A DNA stretch of 64,000 nucleotides, taken from NCBI GenBank assembly GCA_017302255.1, contig JAFLDV010000011.1:1-64000 (forward strand), in the 5' to 3' direction. The position numbers and the translations under genes are program-made. This stretch comes from Gammaproteobacteria bacterium. GTDB taxonomy: Bacteria > Pseudomonadota > Gammaproteobacteria > Enterobacterales > Alteromonadaceae. The notes beneath the pieces are model-generated. The model was not told the DNA's origin, ran no database searches, and was given only the letters and a program-made list of their open reading frames with translations. Shown piece after piece: positions 52,728 to 60,956 of this stretch (the stretch's first letter is position 1; each line of letters opens with the position of its first letter).

Positions 52728-53270
52728 ATGTGGAACATTCCAAACATTTTGACCTTGTTCAGAATTATTTTAATCCCCGTATTTGTATTTTGTTTTTATT
52801 CGACTCATGAGCATTCTAGATTCCTTGCTGCATTTGTGTTTTGGTTGGCTGCTATTACCGATGCGCTTGACGGATATTTAGCGCGAAAATTGCAACAATC
52901 GACACCTTTTGGTGCTTTTCTTGATCCGGTAGCAGACAAAGCGATGGTGGCGGCGGCACTGGTGCTAATTGCTGTTGACATGCAAACCTTATGGGTAACA
53001 ATTCCAACCTTTTTAATGATCAGTCGTGAAATCATCATCTCAGGTCTTCGGGAATGGATGGCAGGGATTGGTCGCAGTGCGCAAGTAAAAGTATCGTCGC
53101 TCGGTAAGCATAAAACCGCTGTGCAAATGCTTGCACTAATCGGTTTGATCTGGCAACCAGTGCCATGGATCACGCAACTTGGTATGGGTTTGTTATTCTT
53201 AGCAACAATCTTAACCTTATGGTCTATGGTCGAATATTTGCAGGCTGCATGGCAAGATTTGAAATCTTAG
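52728..53270 (+). CDS. pgsA: CDP-diacylglycerol-glycerol-3-phosphate 3-phosphatidyltransferase
   Basis: A 180-residue inner-membrane enzyme that makes phosphatidylglycerol phosphate, the committed step of acidic phospholipid synthesis. The CDP-alcohol phosphotransferase motif is complete: DALDGYLARKLQQSTPFGAF then LDPVADK (residues about 45-72), with all conserved Asp residues. Five to six membrane helices are visible. NIPNILTLFRI at the N-terminus and SLGKHKTAVQM near 125 are typical. It is part of the uvrY-uvrC-pgsA gene order and is followed by the tRNA cluster, as in E. coli. Confidence 0.97.
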   Translation: MWNIPNILTLFRIILIPVFVFCFYSTHEHSRFLAAFVFWLAAITDALDGYLARKLQQSTPFGAFLDPVADKAMVAAALVLIAVDMQTLWVTIPTFLMISREIIISGLREWMAGIGRSAQVKVSSLGKHKTAVQMLALIGLIWQPVPWITQLGMGLLFLATILTLWSMVEYLQAAWQDLKS

Positions 53271-53354
53271 CAAGCTAACCCTTGGAATTTTGTTGGCATT
53301 TTCGACAAGATTGCTAAAAATTGAGCAAACGATTTAATAACTTAAAGTTTCTGG

Positions 53355-53382
53355 TTGACGGATTTATTAAACTCAGTAGAAT
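53355..53382 (+). promoter_or_regulatory. tRNA cluster promoter
   Basis: TTGACG (53355-53360), a 16-base spacer and TAGAAT (53377-53382) lie 38 bases before the first tRNA-Gly, a good sigma-70 match. Confidence 0.65.
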
Positions 53383-53419
53383 GCGTCTCGTGTTCAGGGC
53401 GTAAGCCTAAAGATACAAA

Positions 53420-53495
53420 GCGGGCATAGCTCAGTTGGTAGAGCGCGACCTTGCCAAGGTCGAGGTCACGAGTTCGAGCCTCGTTGCCCGCTCCA
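53420..53495 (+). tRNA. glyW: tRNA-Gly (anticodon GCC), copy 1
   Basis: A 76-base tRNA: acceptor GCGGGCA (53420-53426) with TGCCCGC (53485-53491), discriminator T, encoded CCA. Anticodon loop TTGCCAA gives GCC (53453-53455). First of the Gly-Cys-Leu-Gly cluster after pgsA. Confidence 0.98.
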
Positions 53496-53505
53496 AACGT
53501 CAGAT

Positions 53506-53579
53506 GGCGGGTTGGCAGAATGGCCATGCAGCGGATTGCAAATCCGTCCACCTCGGTTCGACTCCGGGACCCGCCTCCA
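53506..53579 (+). tRNA. cysT: tRNA-Cys (anticodon GCA)
   Basis: A 74-base tRNA: acceptor GGCGGGT (53506-53512) with ACCCGCC (53569-53575), discriminator T, encoded CCA. Anticodon loop TTGCAAA gives GCA (53538-53540). Ten bases after the first tRNA-Gly. Confidence 0.98.
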
Positions 53580-53610
53580 TTAACATTGGCGTTTAGTAAA
53601 AATTATGTCT

Positions 53611-53696
53611 GCCCGGGTGGTGAAATCGGTAGACACAAGGGATTTAAAATCCCTCGACCACAAGTCGTGCCGGTTCGAGTCCGGCCCCGGGCACCA
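53611..53696 (+). tRNA. leuZ: tRNA-Leu (anticodon TAA)
   Basis: An 86-base class II tRNA with a long variable arm: acceptor GCCCGGG (53611-53617) with CCCGGGC (53686-53692), discriminator A, encoded CCA. Anticodon loop TTTAAAA gives TAA (53645-53647). Confidence 0.98.
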
Positions 53697-53720
53697 CTTA
53701 CTAACACCAATTTAGTAAGT
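53696..53720 (+). other. Intercistronic hairpin between tRNA-Leu and tRNA-Gly
   Basis: ACTTACTAA (53696-53704) pairs perfectly with TTAGTAAGT (53712-53720) around CACCAAT. The first base is the last A of the tRNA-Leu CCA. No T tract follows; possibly a processing signal. Confidence 0.6.
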
Positions 53721-53728
53721 ACAAATAT

Positions 53729-53804
53729 GCGGGCATAGCTCAGTTGGTAGAGCGCGACCTTGCCAAGGTCGAGGTCACGAGTTCGAGCCTCGTTGCCCGC
53801 TCCA
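53729..53804 (+). tRNA. tRNA-Gly (anticodon GCC), copy 2
   Basis: Identical over all 76 bases to the first tRNA-Gly, including the encoded CCA; anticodon GCC. A terminator follows seven bases later. It extends the Gly-Cys-Leu order of E. coli by one duplicated tRNA. Confidence 0.98.
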
Positions 53805-53810
53805 GTTCTA

Positions 53811-53836
53811 AAAAAGCCGCTTATAGCGGTTTTTTG
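53811..53836 (+). terminator. Intrinsic terminator of tRNA cluster
   Basis: AAAAAGCCGCT pairs with AGCGGTTTTTT (one G-T pair), loop TAT, ending in a T run. Confidence 0.9.
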
Positions 53837-53978
53837 CATTTATGGGGGCTTAACTTTTATTGCCTTCAACCAAGCTGTCTCAAGGAATTGACCATTTTTT
53901 TATGGTCTTAGAGAAACGTCCTCCCCATGGATAGGGCCAGCCAATTTGGACGAACTTCAGCTTGTCGGAGTACCTTCA

Positions 53979-54227
53979 ATGTTAAATTTAATCGCAGATA
54001 TTATTGGCATGGCCGGCACTAGCCTTGTCGTCGGTGCGTTCTTCTTATTACAACTTAATAAAGTGTCCCCTAAAGGCCTTGTTTATAACCTAATGAATCT
54101 GGTTGGCGCATTATTTTTGTTATTTAGCTTGTGTATCAACTTCAATCTCGCCAGTTTTGTCATCGAAATCTTCTGGATTGCAGCCTCACTAATTGGCCTG
54201 TACAACTATAAGAAGAATAAAGTTTAA
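53979..54227 (+). CDS. Small membrane protein, CBU_0592-like
   Basis: An 82-residue integral membrane protein with three hydrophobic helices (IADIIGMAGTSLVVGAFFLL, LVYNLMNLVGALFLLFSLCI, ASFVIEIFWIAASLIGLYNY) and a lysine-rich end. The pattern of a glycine/asparagine-rich middle helix (YNLMNLVGA) fits the small CBU_0592-like domain family of unknown function. The start ATG at 53979 is preceded by GGAG at eight bases; an in-frame TTG at 53946 lies before that site and is not favoured. It is a single gene between the tRNA cluster and the aldo/keto reductase gene. Confidence 0.75.
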   Translation: MLNLIADIIGMAGTSLVVGAFFLLQLNKVSPKGLVYNLMNLVGALFLLFSLCINFNLASFVIEIFWIAASLIGLYNYKKNKV

Positions 54228-54331
54228 AGCTTTCACTCCGCTCTAAACTTCAATAGAAGCCCGCGGCATTTATGCTGCGGCGCTGCTTTCGGTAAAATTT
54301 CTTTAGGTCTTTGTCCTGAACACGTACACTG

Positions 54332-54347
54332 TTGATAAAACTATCAA
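54332..54347. promoter_or_regulatory. Palindrome before the aldo/keto reductase gene
   Basis: TTGATA-AAAC-TATCAA is a perfect 6-base inverted repeat 13 bases before the ATG. Arms resemble Fnr half-sites but the distance between the TTGAT and ATCAA cores is six, not four. It may be an operator for an unknown regulator. Confidence 0.4.
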
Positions 54348-54360
54348 TGAGATATTTCCT

Positions 54361-55323
54361 ATGTTCGGACTACAAAAATATTTCCCTAGTTCAAGTAGAC
54401 TTATTTTCGGCTGTATGGGACTTGGCGGAAGTTGGGACTCATCCACCACCTCTGATGAACAACGCAAATCCGGTTATCAAGCAATTGACGCTGCTCTAGA
54501 GCAGCAAATTAATATTTTTGATCACGCAGATATCTATACCCGGGGCAAAGCAGAGTTGTTGTTTGGGGATTATTTACGACTAAATCCAGGACTTCGCGAT
54601 AAACTAATCCTACAATCCAAATGCGCCATAAGGTTCGGGGATGATGTAGATCCAGGTCGATATGATTTCAGCGCTGAATATATCATCAAGTCCGTAGAGG
54701 GCAGCTTAAAGCGATTACAAACTGATTATCTTGATATTCTGTTACTGCACCGTCCTGATCCGTTAATGGAGCCTGAGGAGGTTGCCAGTGCATTCGCAGC
54801 ACTTCGGCAAAGCGGTAAGGTTCGTTATTTTGGCGTTTCGAACTTTGGTTGGCCGCAGTTACAGTGGTTGCAACAAGCTTTGCCTGACTCGCTTATCGTC
54901 AATCAGTTACAGATGAGTCTTGGCAATATCGATTGGTTAGAGCAAAACGTCCTCACTGGAATGCCTCAAGGGGCGTCGCACCATTTTGGATACGGTACAG
55001 TCGAACATTGTTTGCAGCATAACGTGCAAATTCAAGCTTGGGGCAGTATGGCTCAAGGATTGTTTAGTGGTGGTACTAAACCTACCACAGCAGCGCACAT
55101 TGCCACTGCGCAAAAAGTCACAGAATTGGCTGAAATGTACCAAACAAAACCGGAAGCAATAGTCTTAAGTTGGTTGATGCGCCACCCAGCGAATATCCAG
55201 CCTGTGATTGGCACTGTGAATCCAGGGCGGATCGCTGCTTGTGCTGATGCACTGCAGGTGCACCTTACTAGAGAACATTGGTACGCTCTTTATGTCGCAA
55301 GTCGCGGCGCACCGTTGCCTTAG
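54361..55323 (+). CDS. Aldo/keto reductase
   Basis: A 320-residue NADPH-dependent aldo/keto reductase, similar in length and motifs to E. coli YdhF. The catalytic tetrad is visible: Asp54 and Tyr59 in FDHADIY, Lys87 in LQSKC and His130 in LLLHRPDP. Cofactor-binding elements are GVSNFGWPQLQWL near 161 and QPVIGTVNPGRIAAC near 280. The natural substrate cannot be told. It is a single gene, with an inverted repeat near its ribosome site and a terminator right after. Confidence 0.92.
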   Translation: MFGLQKYFPSSSRLIFGCMGLGGSWDSSTTSDEQRKSGYQAIDAALEQQINIFDHADIYTRGKAELLFGDYLRLNPGLRDKLILQSKCAIRFGDDVDPGRYDFSAEYIIKSVEGSLKRLQTDYLDILLLHRPDPLMEPEEVASAFAALRQSGKVRYFGVSNFGWPQLQWLQQALPDSLIVNQLQMSLGNIDWLEQNVLTGMPQGASHHFGYGTVEHCLQHNVQIQAWGSMAQGLFSGGTKPTTAAHIATAQKVTELAEMYQTKPEAIVLSWLMRHPANIQPVIGTVNPGRIAACADALQVHLTREHWYALYVASRGAPLP

Positions 55324-55332
55324 CAAAAAAGC

Positions 55333-55354
55333 AGGCCCACTTTTAAGTGGGCCT
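55333..55354. terminator. Bidirectional intrinsic terminator
   Basis: AGGCCCACTT (55333-55342) and AAGTGGGCCT (55345-55354) form a strong stem with A-rich upstream and ATTTAT downstream sequence, between convergent genes. Confidence 0.8.
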
Positions 55355-55392
55355 ATTTATCTGTATCAACAAAAACTTACGCTAAAAACCTT

Positions 55393-56223
55393 TTATTCGT
55401 ACGATTGCAGATACTTGGTTTTTGGCTGCTCGAGGATGGTTTCCCAACTACCGTATGTTGGATTGGTCAGCATAAACCAACGAGTGCCCCAGTACATTTC
55501 ATGTTTATCGACTAATTCTAAACGCTGTGCTGGAGTTATATTTTTCTTCACATTCGGTAAAAAATCGCCAAAATCATCACCCATCAACATGATTACGCGG
55601 AATTTGTTCGCCGCAAGAATACGACGACTTTCTTTTTCACTTGTCCAATCGGCTTGTTCTGACTTTAACCAAACTTGATTTGAGTCTACTTGCTTGATCC
55701 CAACTAGTTTTAAATTCGCGATTGTATCGTCTTTTTGCGGGCAGCTTGATTTTTGGTCACGAGGCTTACATTCGCGGTTACTGATAAATAATACTTTCAC
55801 CCCTTGTTGCTGCGCCATGTTCACAAATTTGACCGCACCAGGCACAGCTTTCGCTTGTTTTAGGCTCACCCAACGGTCCCAGTTTTTCGCATCAAATCCG
55901 TGGTTAAATTTAATTTCATGCGCAGCAGATGGCGAATTATCGAGAATAGTTTCATCAATGTCGACAATGATTGCCGGTGGCAGATCGGCATAATTAGCTG
56001 TTTGATTTGTTAAAGCCGTTGCCTTTTTGTCGGTCAACAGCGTTGGCAGCATGAATTCTGCTTGTCGATAAGTTTGGATGCTATTGGCACGAAATTCTGC
56101 GGAAGTCTGGTACCACAGGGTGCTATTGAGATTGTCATGCGTAGGTTTGCTTGTTTCCGCTATAGCAATTGATGAAGCAGAAAGGAGGTAGAGTGCGCTT
56201 GTAACCGCGATTAGTTTAGTCAT
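55393..56223 (-). CDS. HAD-type class C acid phosphatase, e(P4)-like
   Basis: A 276-residue secreted phosphatase. A cleavable signal peptide (KLIAVTSALYLLSASSIAIA, cut near residue 22) lacks a lipobox cysteine, unlike e(P4) of Haemophilus, so it is probably periplasmic and soluble. Class C motifs are IIVDIDETILDNSP near 84-97 (nucleophile and acid Asp) and ILAANKFRVIMLMGDDFGDF near 209-228 (metal-binding Asp), with VKVLFISNRECKP near 142 giving the phosphate-binding Ser. Relatives act as 5'-nucleotidases on NMN and nucleotides. A cysteine pair (near 149 and 158) may form a disulfide. It is divergent from the GGDEF sensor gene. Confidence 0.92.
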   Translation of the reverse strand: MTKLIAVTSALYLLSASSIAIAETSKPTHDNLNSTLWYQTSAEFRANSIQTYRQAEFMLPTLLTDKKATALTNQTANYADLPPAIIVDIDETILDNSPSAAHEIKFNHGFDAKNWDRWVSLKQAKAVPGAVKFVNMAQQQGVKVLFISNRECKPRDQKSSCPQKDDTIANLKLVGIKQVDSNQVWLKSEQADWTSEKESRRILAANKFRVIMLMGDDFGDFLPNVKKNITPAQRLELVDKHEMYWGTRWFMLTNPTYGSWETILEQPKTKYLQSYE

Positions 56224-56362
56224 TTGTTTGTACTCGCAAAAAAGTAAGTCGATTTCGACTATTTTACTGCATTAAATGTCAAATTAACTGTTTGCTATGG
56301 AAATTTTGACTATAGTTTTTTAGAAAGCTCGAATGTAGCTAGCCGTATTGTTTCGGAGTCCT

Positions 56363-59300
56363 ATGTCTAAATTGTTCGTCCATTCCATCGTTTTTCTGTT
56401 TATCCTCCTAATTTGCCCGCCATCGCTAGCGGGAGTCACCAGTTTTGACCAGAGCATTAGACGGAACTGGGCAACTGAAGACGGTTTGCCGCAGATATCA
56501 ATCACTGATATCGCTCAGGACCATCAGGGGTTTCTGTGGTTAACGACCGAAGGGGGTCTTGTTAGGTTTGATGGCGTAAATTTTCTGGCGTTTGACGGTG
56601 ATGATACACCGTTGCTTAGTAGTCCATTATTAAGATCGGTCATCATCGAAGCTGACAATTCGGTATTGTTTGCCAGTAGCATCAAGTTGATGCGGTTTAA
56701 GGAACAACAATTCTCTGAGTTAAAGTGGCAAGATAAAAGCATCGAAGGAGTGAATGATTTAGTACTAACCACAGAGAATGAAGTTCTAATAGCTGCTGAT
56801 CAGTTGTATTTAATGAAAGACGGGATGCTCAGTAAAAGCGAGCAATTCAGCGGCGAAGCAAAGACTCTTCTCATCTATGGTGACCAAGTCTTTATCGGTG
56901 GAGTAAATCAATTAGCTCGATATCAACACGGTAACGTGGTTCCAATTAAAGTTAACTGGCCTGCTGGTAGTTTGACAGTCTCTGAGATTGCTGTGTATCA
57001 ACAGCAGATTTTCATTGGAACTAATCGTGGTTTATATAAATTGGGAGAAAGTGGCGAGTTACTGCTTCAGCAATTTGATCCGCAAATTGCTGGAGCTGAA
57101 GTATTAAAATTATATGTTGATCAGTGGCAAAACTTTTGGATTTCAACCTACGACTTTCTTTATCGCATCAATCAGAATCAAGTCGCTGAAAAAATAGCTC
57201 GGCACAGCGAAAACTCTGCAGACTGGGTTGTCAGTGCTTTTGAAGATGAAGATGGATATCTTTGGTTTGGCAGTAAATCAAACGGTCTGACGCGATTGCG
57301 ACAGGATGCAACCAGGAACTATGGGACTGAGCTTGGACTTGTGGATCCTTTTGTGTGGACTGTTGCCGTCGCAGAAGACCGTTTATATGTTGGACATAAT
57401 CAGGGTCTTGCGGAATTCAGAGACCATCGGTTTGTGCAAATAAAGAACTCCGAATTATTGCCGAATCGTGTGGTATACACTTTGTTCTTTGACCGTCAAA
57501 AACGTTGGTGGATTGGAACTCGCGGCGGTCTGGTATTGGCGACTGTAGAGAATGATACCATCTCGATTGTTAATGACTTTCCAGGGTTAGCCCATACCCA
57601 GATTAATGGCATAGTAGAAGATAATAAGAATAATGTCTGGATCGCCAGTTATGACGGATTATATCGCTTCGCAAACGGCAAACTCGAATCATTCGCGGAT
57701 AAAGCCGGTCTTAAGAGTCGAAAGATCCGATTTGTATATATAGATAGTCATGACCAGTTGTGGGTTGGCTCAGAGCAGGGTTTATATAAGCTTGTTGACG
57801 CCGAGTTTGTGCTTGTTGGCGATGAACAATTAAAACGAGCGCATATAACATACATTGCGGAATCCGCGGATAAGGCAAAAATTGTCGTAGGGACATTTCA
57901 ATCAGGTTTTGCGTTATTGCAAGAAAACAAAGTTGATTGGTTTGACCCAGAGCGGGGTGTGCCAACCAAAAGCGCACTTTATATTCAGCCGATCAAGGCA
58001 GCTTTGCTTGTTGCTAACACTGACGGGATTTATATTTTACCGGAAGCAGATTTGGAGACCAATGCCGAACTATCGCCGCACATAATTCTGCTAGATAAAG
58101 GCGGTAGTGCACGAGTTGATAGTTATCGTTGTTGTAATGGCGCCGGAAACGCTAAGGGCGCATTTTGGCGAGGTCACGTCTGGTTACCAACATTATCGGG
58201 AGTCGTTGCAGTTGACACTGAAGCATTATCATTGCAATCGCGATTGCCAAAACCGGTATTTGATGGCCTTTATAGCGACAAGGTTCGTTATAGTGACCAG
58301 TCAAACTATTTACCTGCTAATGCGCGTGATTGGCGTATCGATTTTACTGCCCCGATTTTTTATCGAGCGCAATCGCTAAGTTTCCGTTATCAATTGTTAG
58401 GTTATGACACTAAGTGGCAAGAGGTAGACTCTAGACGCCAAGCTTTTTATACAAACTTGCCACCAGGTCGTTATGAGTTTTTGGTGCAATGCCGTTATCA
58501 AGGTGAAAATCAATGGAGCCAACCTCTAAGGATAGTGATTGAGCTAGAGGCGTATTGGTACGAAAGTCTATGGGTTAAGTTCATCGCGATTATTTTCACC
58601 CTAATCAGTGCTTATGCTGTTTACCTGCTACGAGTTAAGCAACTTGCGAACGCTAAAGCACGCTTAGAAGCTATGATTGAGGCTCGAACTATTGAACTAG
58701 AGCGCAGTAATCAGCAATTAGCAGAGTTGAACAGTAAGCTCGAACAGGCAAGCCACACTGATACTCTGACGTCGCTACATAACCGGCGCTATTTAAATAA
58801 TTGGCTTGATTTAATAAGTCAGCAAAACACTCAAAATTTGCCGATGCTACAAATTATCCTCATTGATTTAGATAATTTTAAACAGATCAACGATAACTAT
58901 GGTCATTTGGTTGGCGATGAAATTTTGGTAGCAATGGCCAAGTTATTACAACAAGAAATTAGAAATACTGACCATGTTGTGCGTTGGGGCGGCGAAGAGT
59001 TTCTTGTTATTCAAGAGAATTCTCTATCAGCACGCGAGTTTGTAACACGGCTTGAGCGTAAAATTGCGGTGTATCCGTGGCCTCATCAAGCACAAATGAA
59101 AAATGCAGTTCGATGTTCAATGGGGGTTGTTCAACATCCCGCTCTCAATTTAGATAATTGGAATTGGGATGCAACCCTTACATTAGCGGATAAGGCGCTG
59201 TATTTAGTGAAAACCCATGGTAAGGCGGGTTGGTTGCAAATGACGCCTAAAGACTCAGCACCAAATGAACTTGCGGCAATCATGTCAACTTATACTGAAT

Positions 59301-59392
59301 TAGAGTTGGTAAAGACAGATTGGTTTAAGTTAGAAGGCAGCCCTGAAATACTGCGTGCTATTGATATTCACTGTCCTAATTCAGCTGAATAA
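56363..59392 (+). CDS. Two-component-propeller / Y_Y_Y sensor diguanylate cyclase
   Basis: A 1009-residue membrane sensor that should make cyclic di-GMP. Signal peptide (SIVFLFILLICPPSLA) followed by two periplasmic propellers of the two-component-regulator type (repeats such as DGLPQISITDIAQDHQGFLW, TQINGIVEDNKNNVWIASYD and RKIRFVYIDSHDQLWVGSEQ), a Y_Y_Y domain near 660-735 (LPPGRYEFLVQC), a transmembrane helix near 740-758, a short coiled coil and the GGDEF domain. The catalytic GGEEF is near 876, TLTSLHNRRYLNNW starts the domain, and an RNTD I-site lies exactly five residues before GGEEF. ATG 56363 has GGAG six bases upstream. Its 3' end overlaps cydC by 17 bases tail to tail. Confidence 0.93.
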   Translation: MSKLFVHSIVFLFILLICPPSLAGVTSFDQSIRRNWATEDGLPQISITDIAQDHQGFLWLTTEGGLVRFDGVNFLAFDGDDTPLLSSPLLRSVIIEADNSVLFASSIKLMRFKEQQFSELKWQDKSIEGVNDLVLTTENEVLIAADQLYLMKDGMLSKSEQFSGEAKTLLIYGDQVFIGGVNQLARYQHGNVVPIKVNWPAGSLTVSEIAVYQQQIFIGTNRGLYKLGESGELLLQQFDPQIAGAEVLKLYVDQWQNFWISTYDFLYRINQNQVAEKIARHSENSADWVVSAFEDEDGYLWFGSKSNGLTRLRQDATRNYGTELGLVDPFVWTVAVAEDRLYVGHNQGLAEFRDHRFVQIKNSELLPNRVVYTLFFDRQKRWWIGTRGGLVLATVENDTISIVNDFPGLAHTQINGIVEDNKNNVWIASYDGLYRFANGKLESFADKAGLKSRKIRFVYIDSHDQLWVGSEQGLYKLVDAEFVLVGDEQLKRAHITYIAESADKAKIVVGTFQSGFALLQENKVDWFDPERGVPTKSALYIQPIKAALLVANTDGIYILPEADLETNAELSPHIILLDKGGSARVDSYRCCNGAGNAKGAFWRGHVWLPTLSGVVAVDTEALSLQSRLPKPVFDGLYSDKVRYSDQSNYLPANARDWRIDFTAPIFYRAQSLSFRYQLLGYDTKWQEVDSRRQAFYTNLPPGRYEFLVQCRYQGENQWSQPLRIVIELEAYWYESLWVKFIAIIFTLISAYAVYLLRVKQLANAKARLEAMIEARTIELERSNQQLAELNSKLEQASHTDTLTSLHNRRYLNNWLDLISQQNTQNLPMLQIILIDLDNFKQINDNYGHLVGDEILVAMAKLLQQEIRNTDHVVRWGGEEFLVIQENSLSAREFVTRLERKIAVYPWPHQAQMKNAVRCSMGVVQHPALNLDNWNWDATLTLADKALYLVKTHGKAGWLQMTPKDSAPNELAAIMSTYTELELVKTDWFKLEGSPEILRAIDIHCPNSAE

Positions 59393-60956
59393 TCTGGTCA
59401 AAGATAGACTGTTCGTGTAACTGGTGACTAATTATTACACAGACTTGCTGTTCAGCATGTCGCTCAATACGGCGCAGGATCCGTAATGCTTGTTCTGCTG
59501 AAAGGCCCGCAAAGGGTTCATCAAGGAGCAAGATAGGTGCTGATTTGAGTAAACAGCGTGCCAAAGCAAAGCGTCTAAGTTCACCACCCGATAAACCTAA
59601 TTGTTGTTGATCAAAGCAGGCTTTAATTCCATCTTTCTGCTGCTGCAACCAATCAGACAATTCAACCAGCGCTAAGACATCTAATAATTGTTGCTCTGTT
59701 GCAGATGGCGCTGCAATTCTAAGGTTTGCCGCGATAGTTAAGCCGAAAATATACGGATGCTGATCCAGCCAACTGATCTCAGCATTTTGCCCTTGCACGA
59801 CTATTTCGCCAGAACAAAGCCTCAGCTCGCTGGCAATGGTGGCAAAAAGACTCGACTTACCACAACCAGATGCGCCCGAAATCAGCACTATGTTGCCAGC
59901 AGTTGCAGATAAATTTAAAGGTCGGACTTGGCTATGTTGCCATACAAGATTATTGATACGCAGCGCAGCAGTCTGACTAACCAAATAATCATGGTTTTGA
60001 ATTGACAGATCCGGCTGCACAGCGAGTTTTTCTAATCTAGAGCGGGCTGCCTTGAAGTTTCCCAAAATTGTATGTGCATGATTTAAAGGCGCAAGCACTT
60101 CTGACAATGCAAGAACGCCTAGGCAACATCCGACAATTAAAGCGGCTGAATTATCATTAGTTATCTGCAAAATGAGTGCAGCCACAGTCACTAAGCTCAA
60201 TTGTTGAATGCAAGAAAATACCGAAGTAATTCGTTGAAGAGCACGGCGGTTAACAGCGCTTGTCATTTCTGCATCAGCGAACTGGCTAAGAAATGGTGCG
60301 CTTTGACCAAGCATCGTCAACGTCGTGAGCGCGGACATTTGCTCCAACATATCTTCGCGTCTTGCGCTTTGATGAAGTGCATCCGACATAGCCAATTTGG
60401 AGAATACATAGACTTGGGTAGCAGGAAGGGCAACTAGAAGAAAAAACCATGTCGTAGTCACTGGGATTATCAGACTAGGTTGCAACCAGATTAACAATCC
60501 AGAAGCTAAAGTTGTGATTGCAAAAGCCCAGGCGTAAGGAAGCAGTAGTTTTAAAGGATATTGATCAAGAACATCGATATCCGAAATAAGTTGTTGAAGT
60601 GTATTAAAGCGACCACTGCGAATTGTCTGAAATGGATTGTAACTTTTGCTGAGCAAGCTAAAGCAGTTCAAACGTAACTGTTTGAGCACTTGTAAAATTG
60701 TGTAGTGTGACTGCAATCGTTCTGCATAACGTCCTGCAGTCCGGGTGATCGCGAGCAATCTAATCATAGCGCCGGGACGCAGATAATTGAAACTGCCAGC
60801 CTGCGAACCAGCAACACCGGCCATCGCGGCGGCTGAGATGAACCAGCCTGAATAGGCTAATAAAGCTATCCCACTGATCAATGTAAGCAGGCCCAGGATG
60901 AAACTTAAGCTCCAGAGTGGCCTTGCCATTCGCCAAATACTAATTGCATTAAACAT
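59376..60956 (-). CDS. cydC: Heterodimeric ABC exporter subunit CydC
   Basis: A 526-residue fused membrane/ATPase ABC half-transporter. With CydD it exports glutathione/cysteine to the periplasm (and is needed for heme insertion) during assembly of cytochrome bd. Six membrane helices in residues 1-300 (AISIWRMARPLWSLSFILGL start), then the ATPase: Walker A SGASGCGKSS near 345, signature LSGGELRRFALARC near 432 and Walker B ILLLDEPFAG near 454. It is somewhat shorter than the E. coli protein (573). The ATG overlaps the cydD stop by eight bases. The stop lies within the end of the convergent GGDEF gene, leaving no terminator space. Confidence 0.94.
   Translation of the reverse strand: MFNAISIWRMARPLWSLSFILGLLTLISGIALLAYSGWFISAAAMAGVAGSQAGSFNYLRPGAMIRLLAITRTAGRYAERLQSHYTILQVLKQLRLNCFSLLSKSYNPFQTIRSGRFNTLQQLISDIDVLDQYPLKLLLPYAWAFAITTLASGLLIWLQPSLIIPVTTTWFFLLVALPATQVYVFSKLAMSDALHQSARREDMLEQMSALTTLTMLGQSAPFLSQFADAEMTSAVNRRALQRITSVFSCIQQLSLVTVAALILQITNDNSAALIVGCCLGVLALSEVLAPLNHAHTILGNFKAARSRLEKLAVQPDLSIQNHDYLVSQTAALRINNLVWQHSQVRPLNLSATAGNIVLISGASGCGKSSLFATIASELRLCSGEIVVQGQNAEISWLDQHPYIFGLTIAANLRIAAPSATEQQLLDVLALVELSDWLQQQKDGIKACFDQQQLGLSGGELRRFALARCLLKSAPILLLDEPFAGLSAEQALRILRRIERHAEQQVCVIISHQLHEQSIFDQIIQLN

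Noticed and set aside
53451..53839. Open frames on both strands across the tRNA cluster
   Set aside because: They translate tRNA sequence; duplicated text in them comes from the two identical tRNA-Gly genes.
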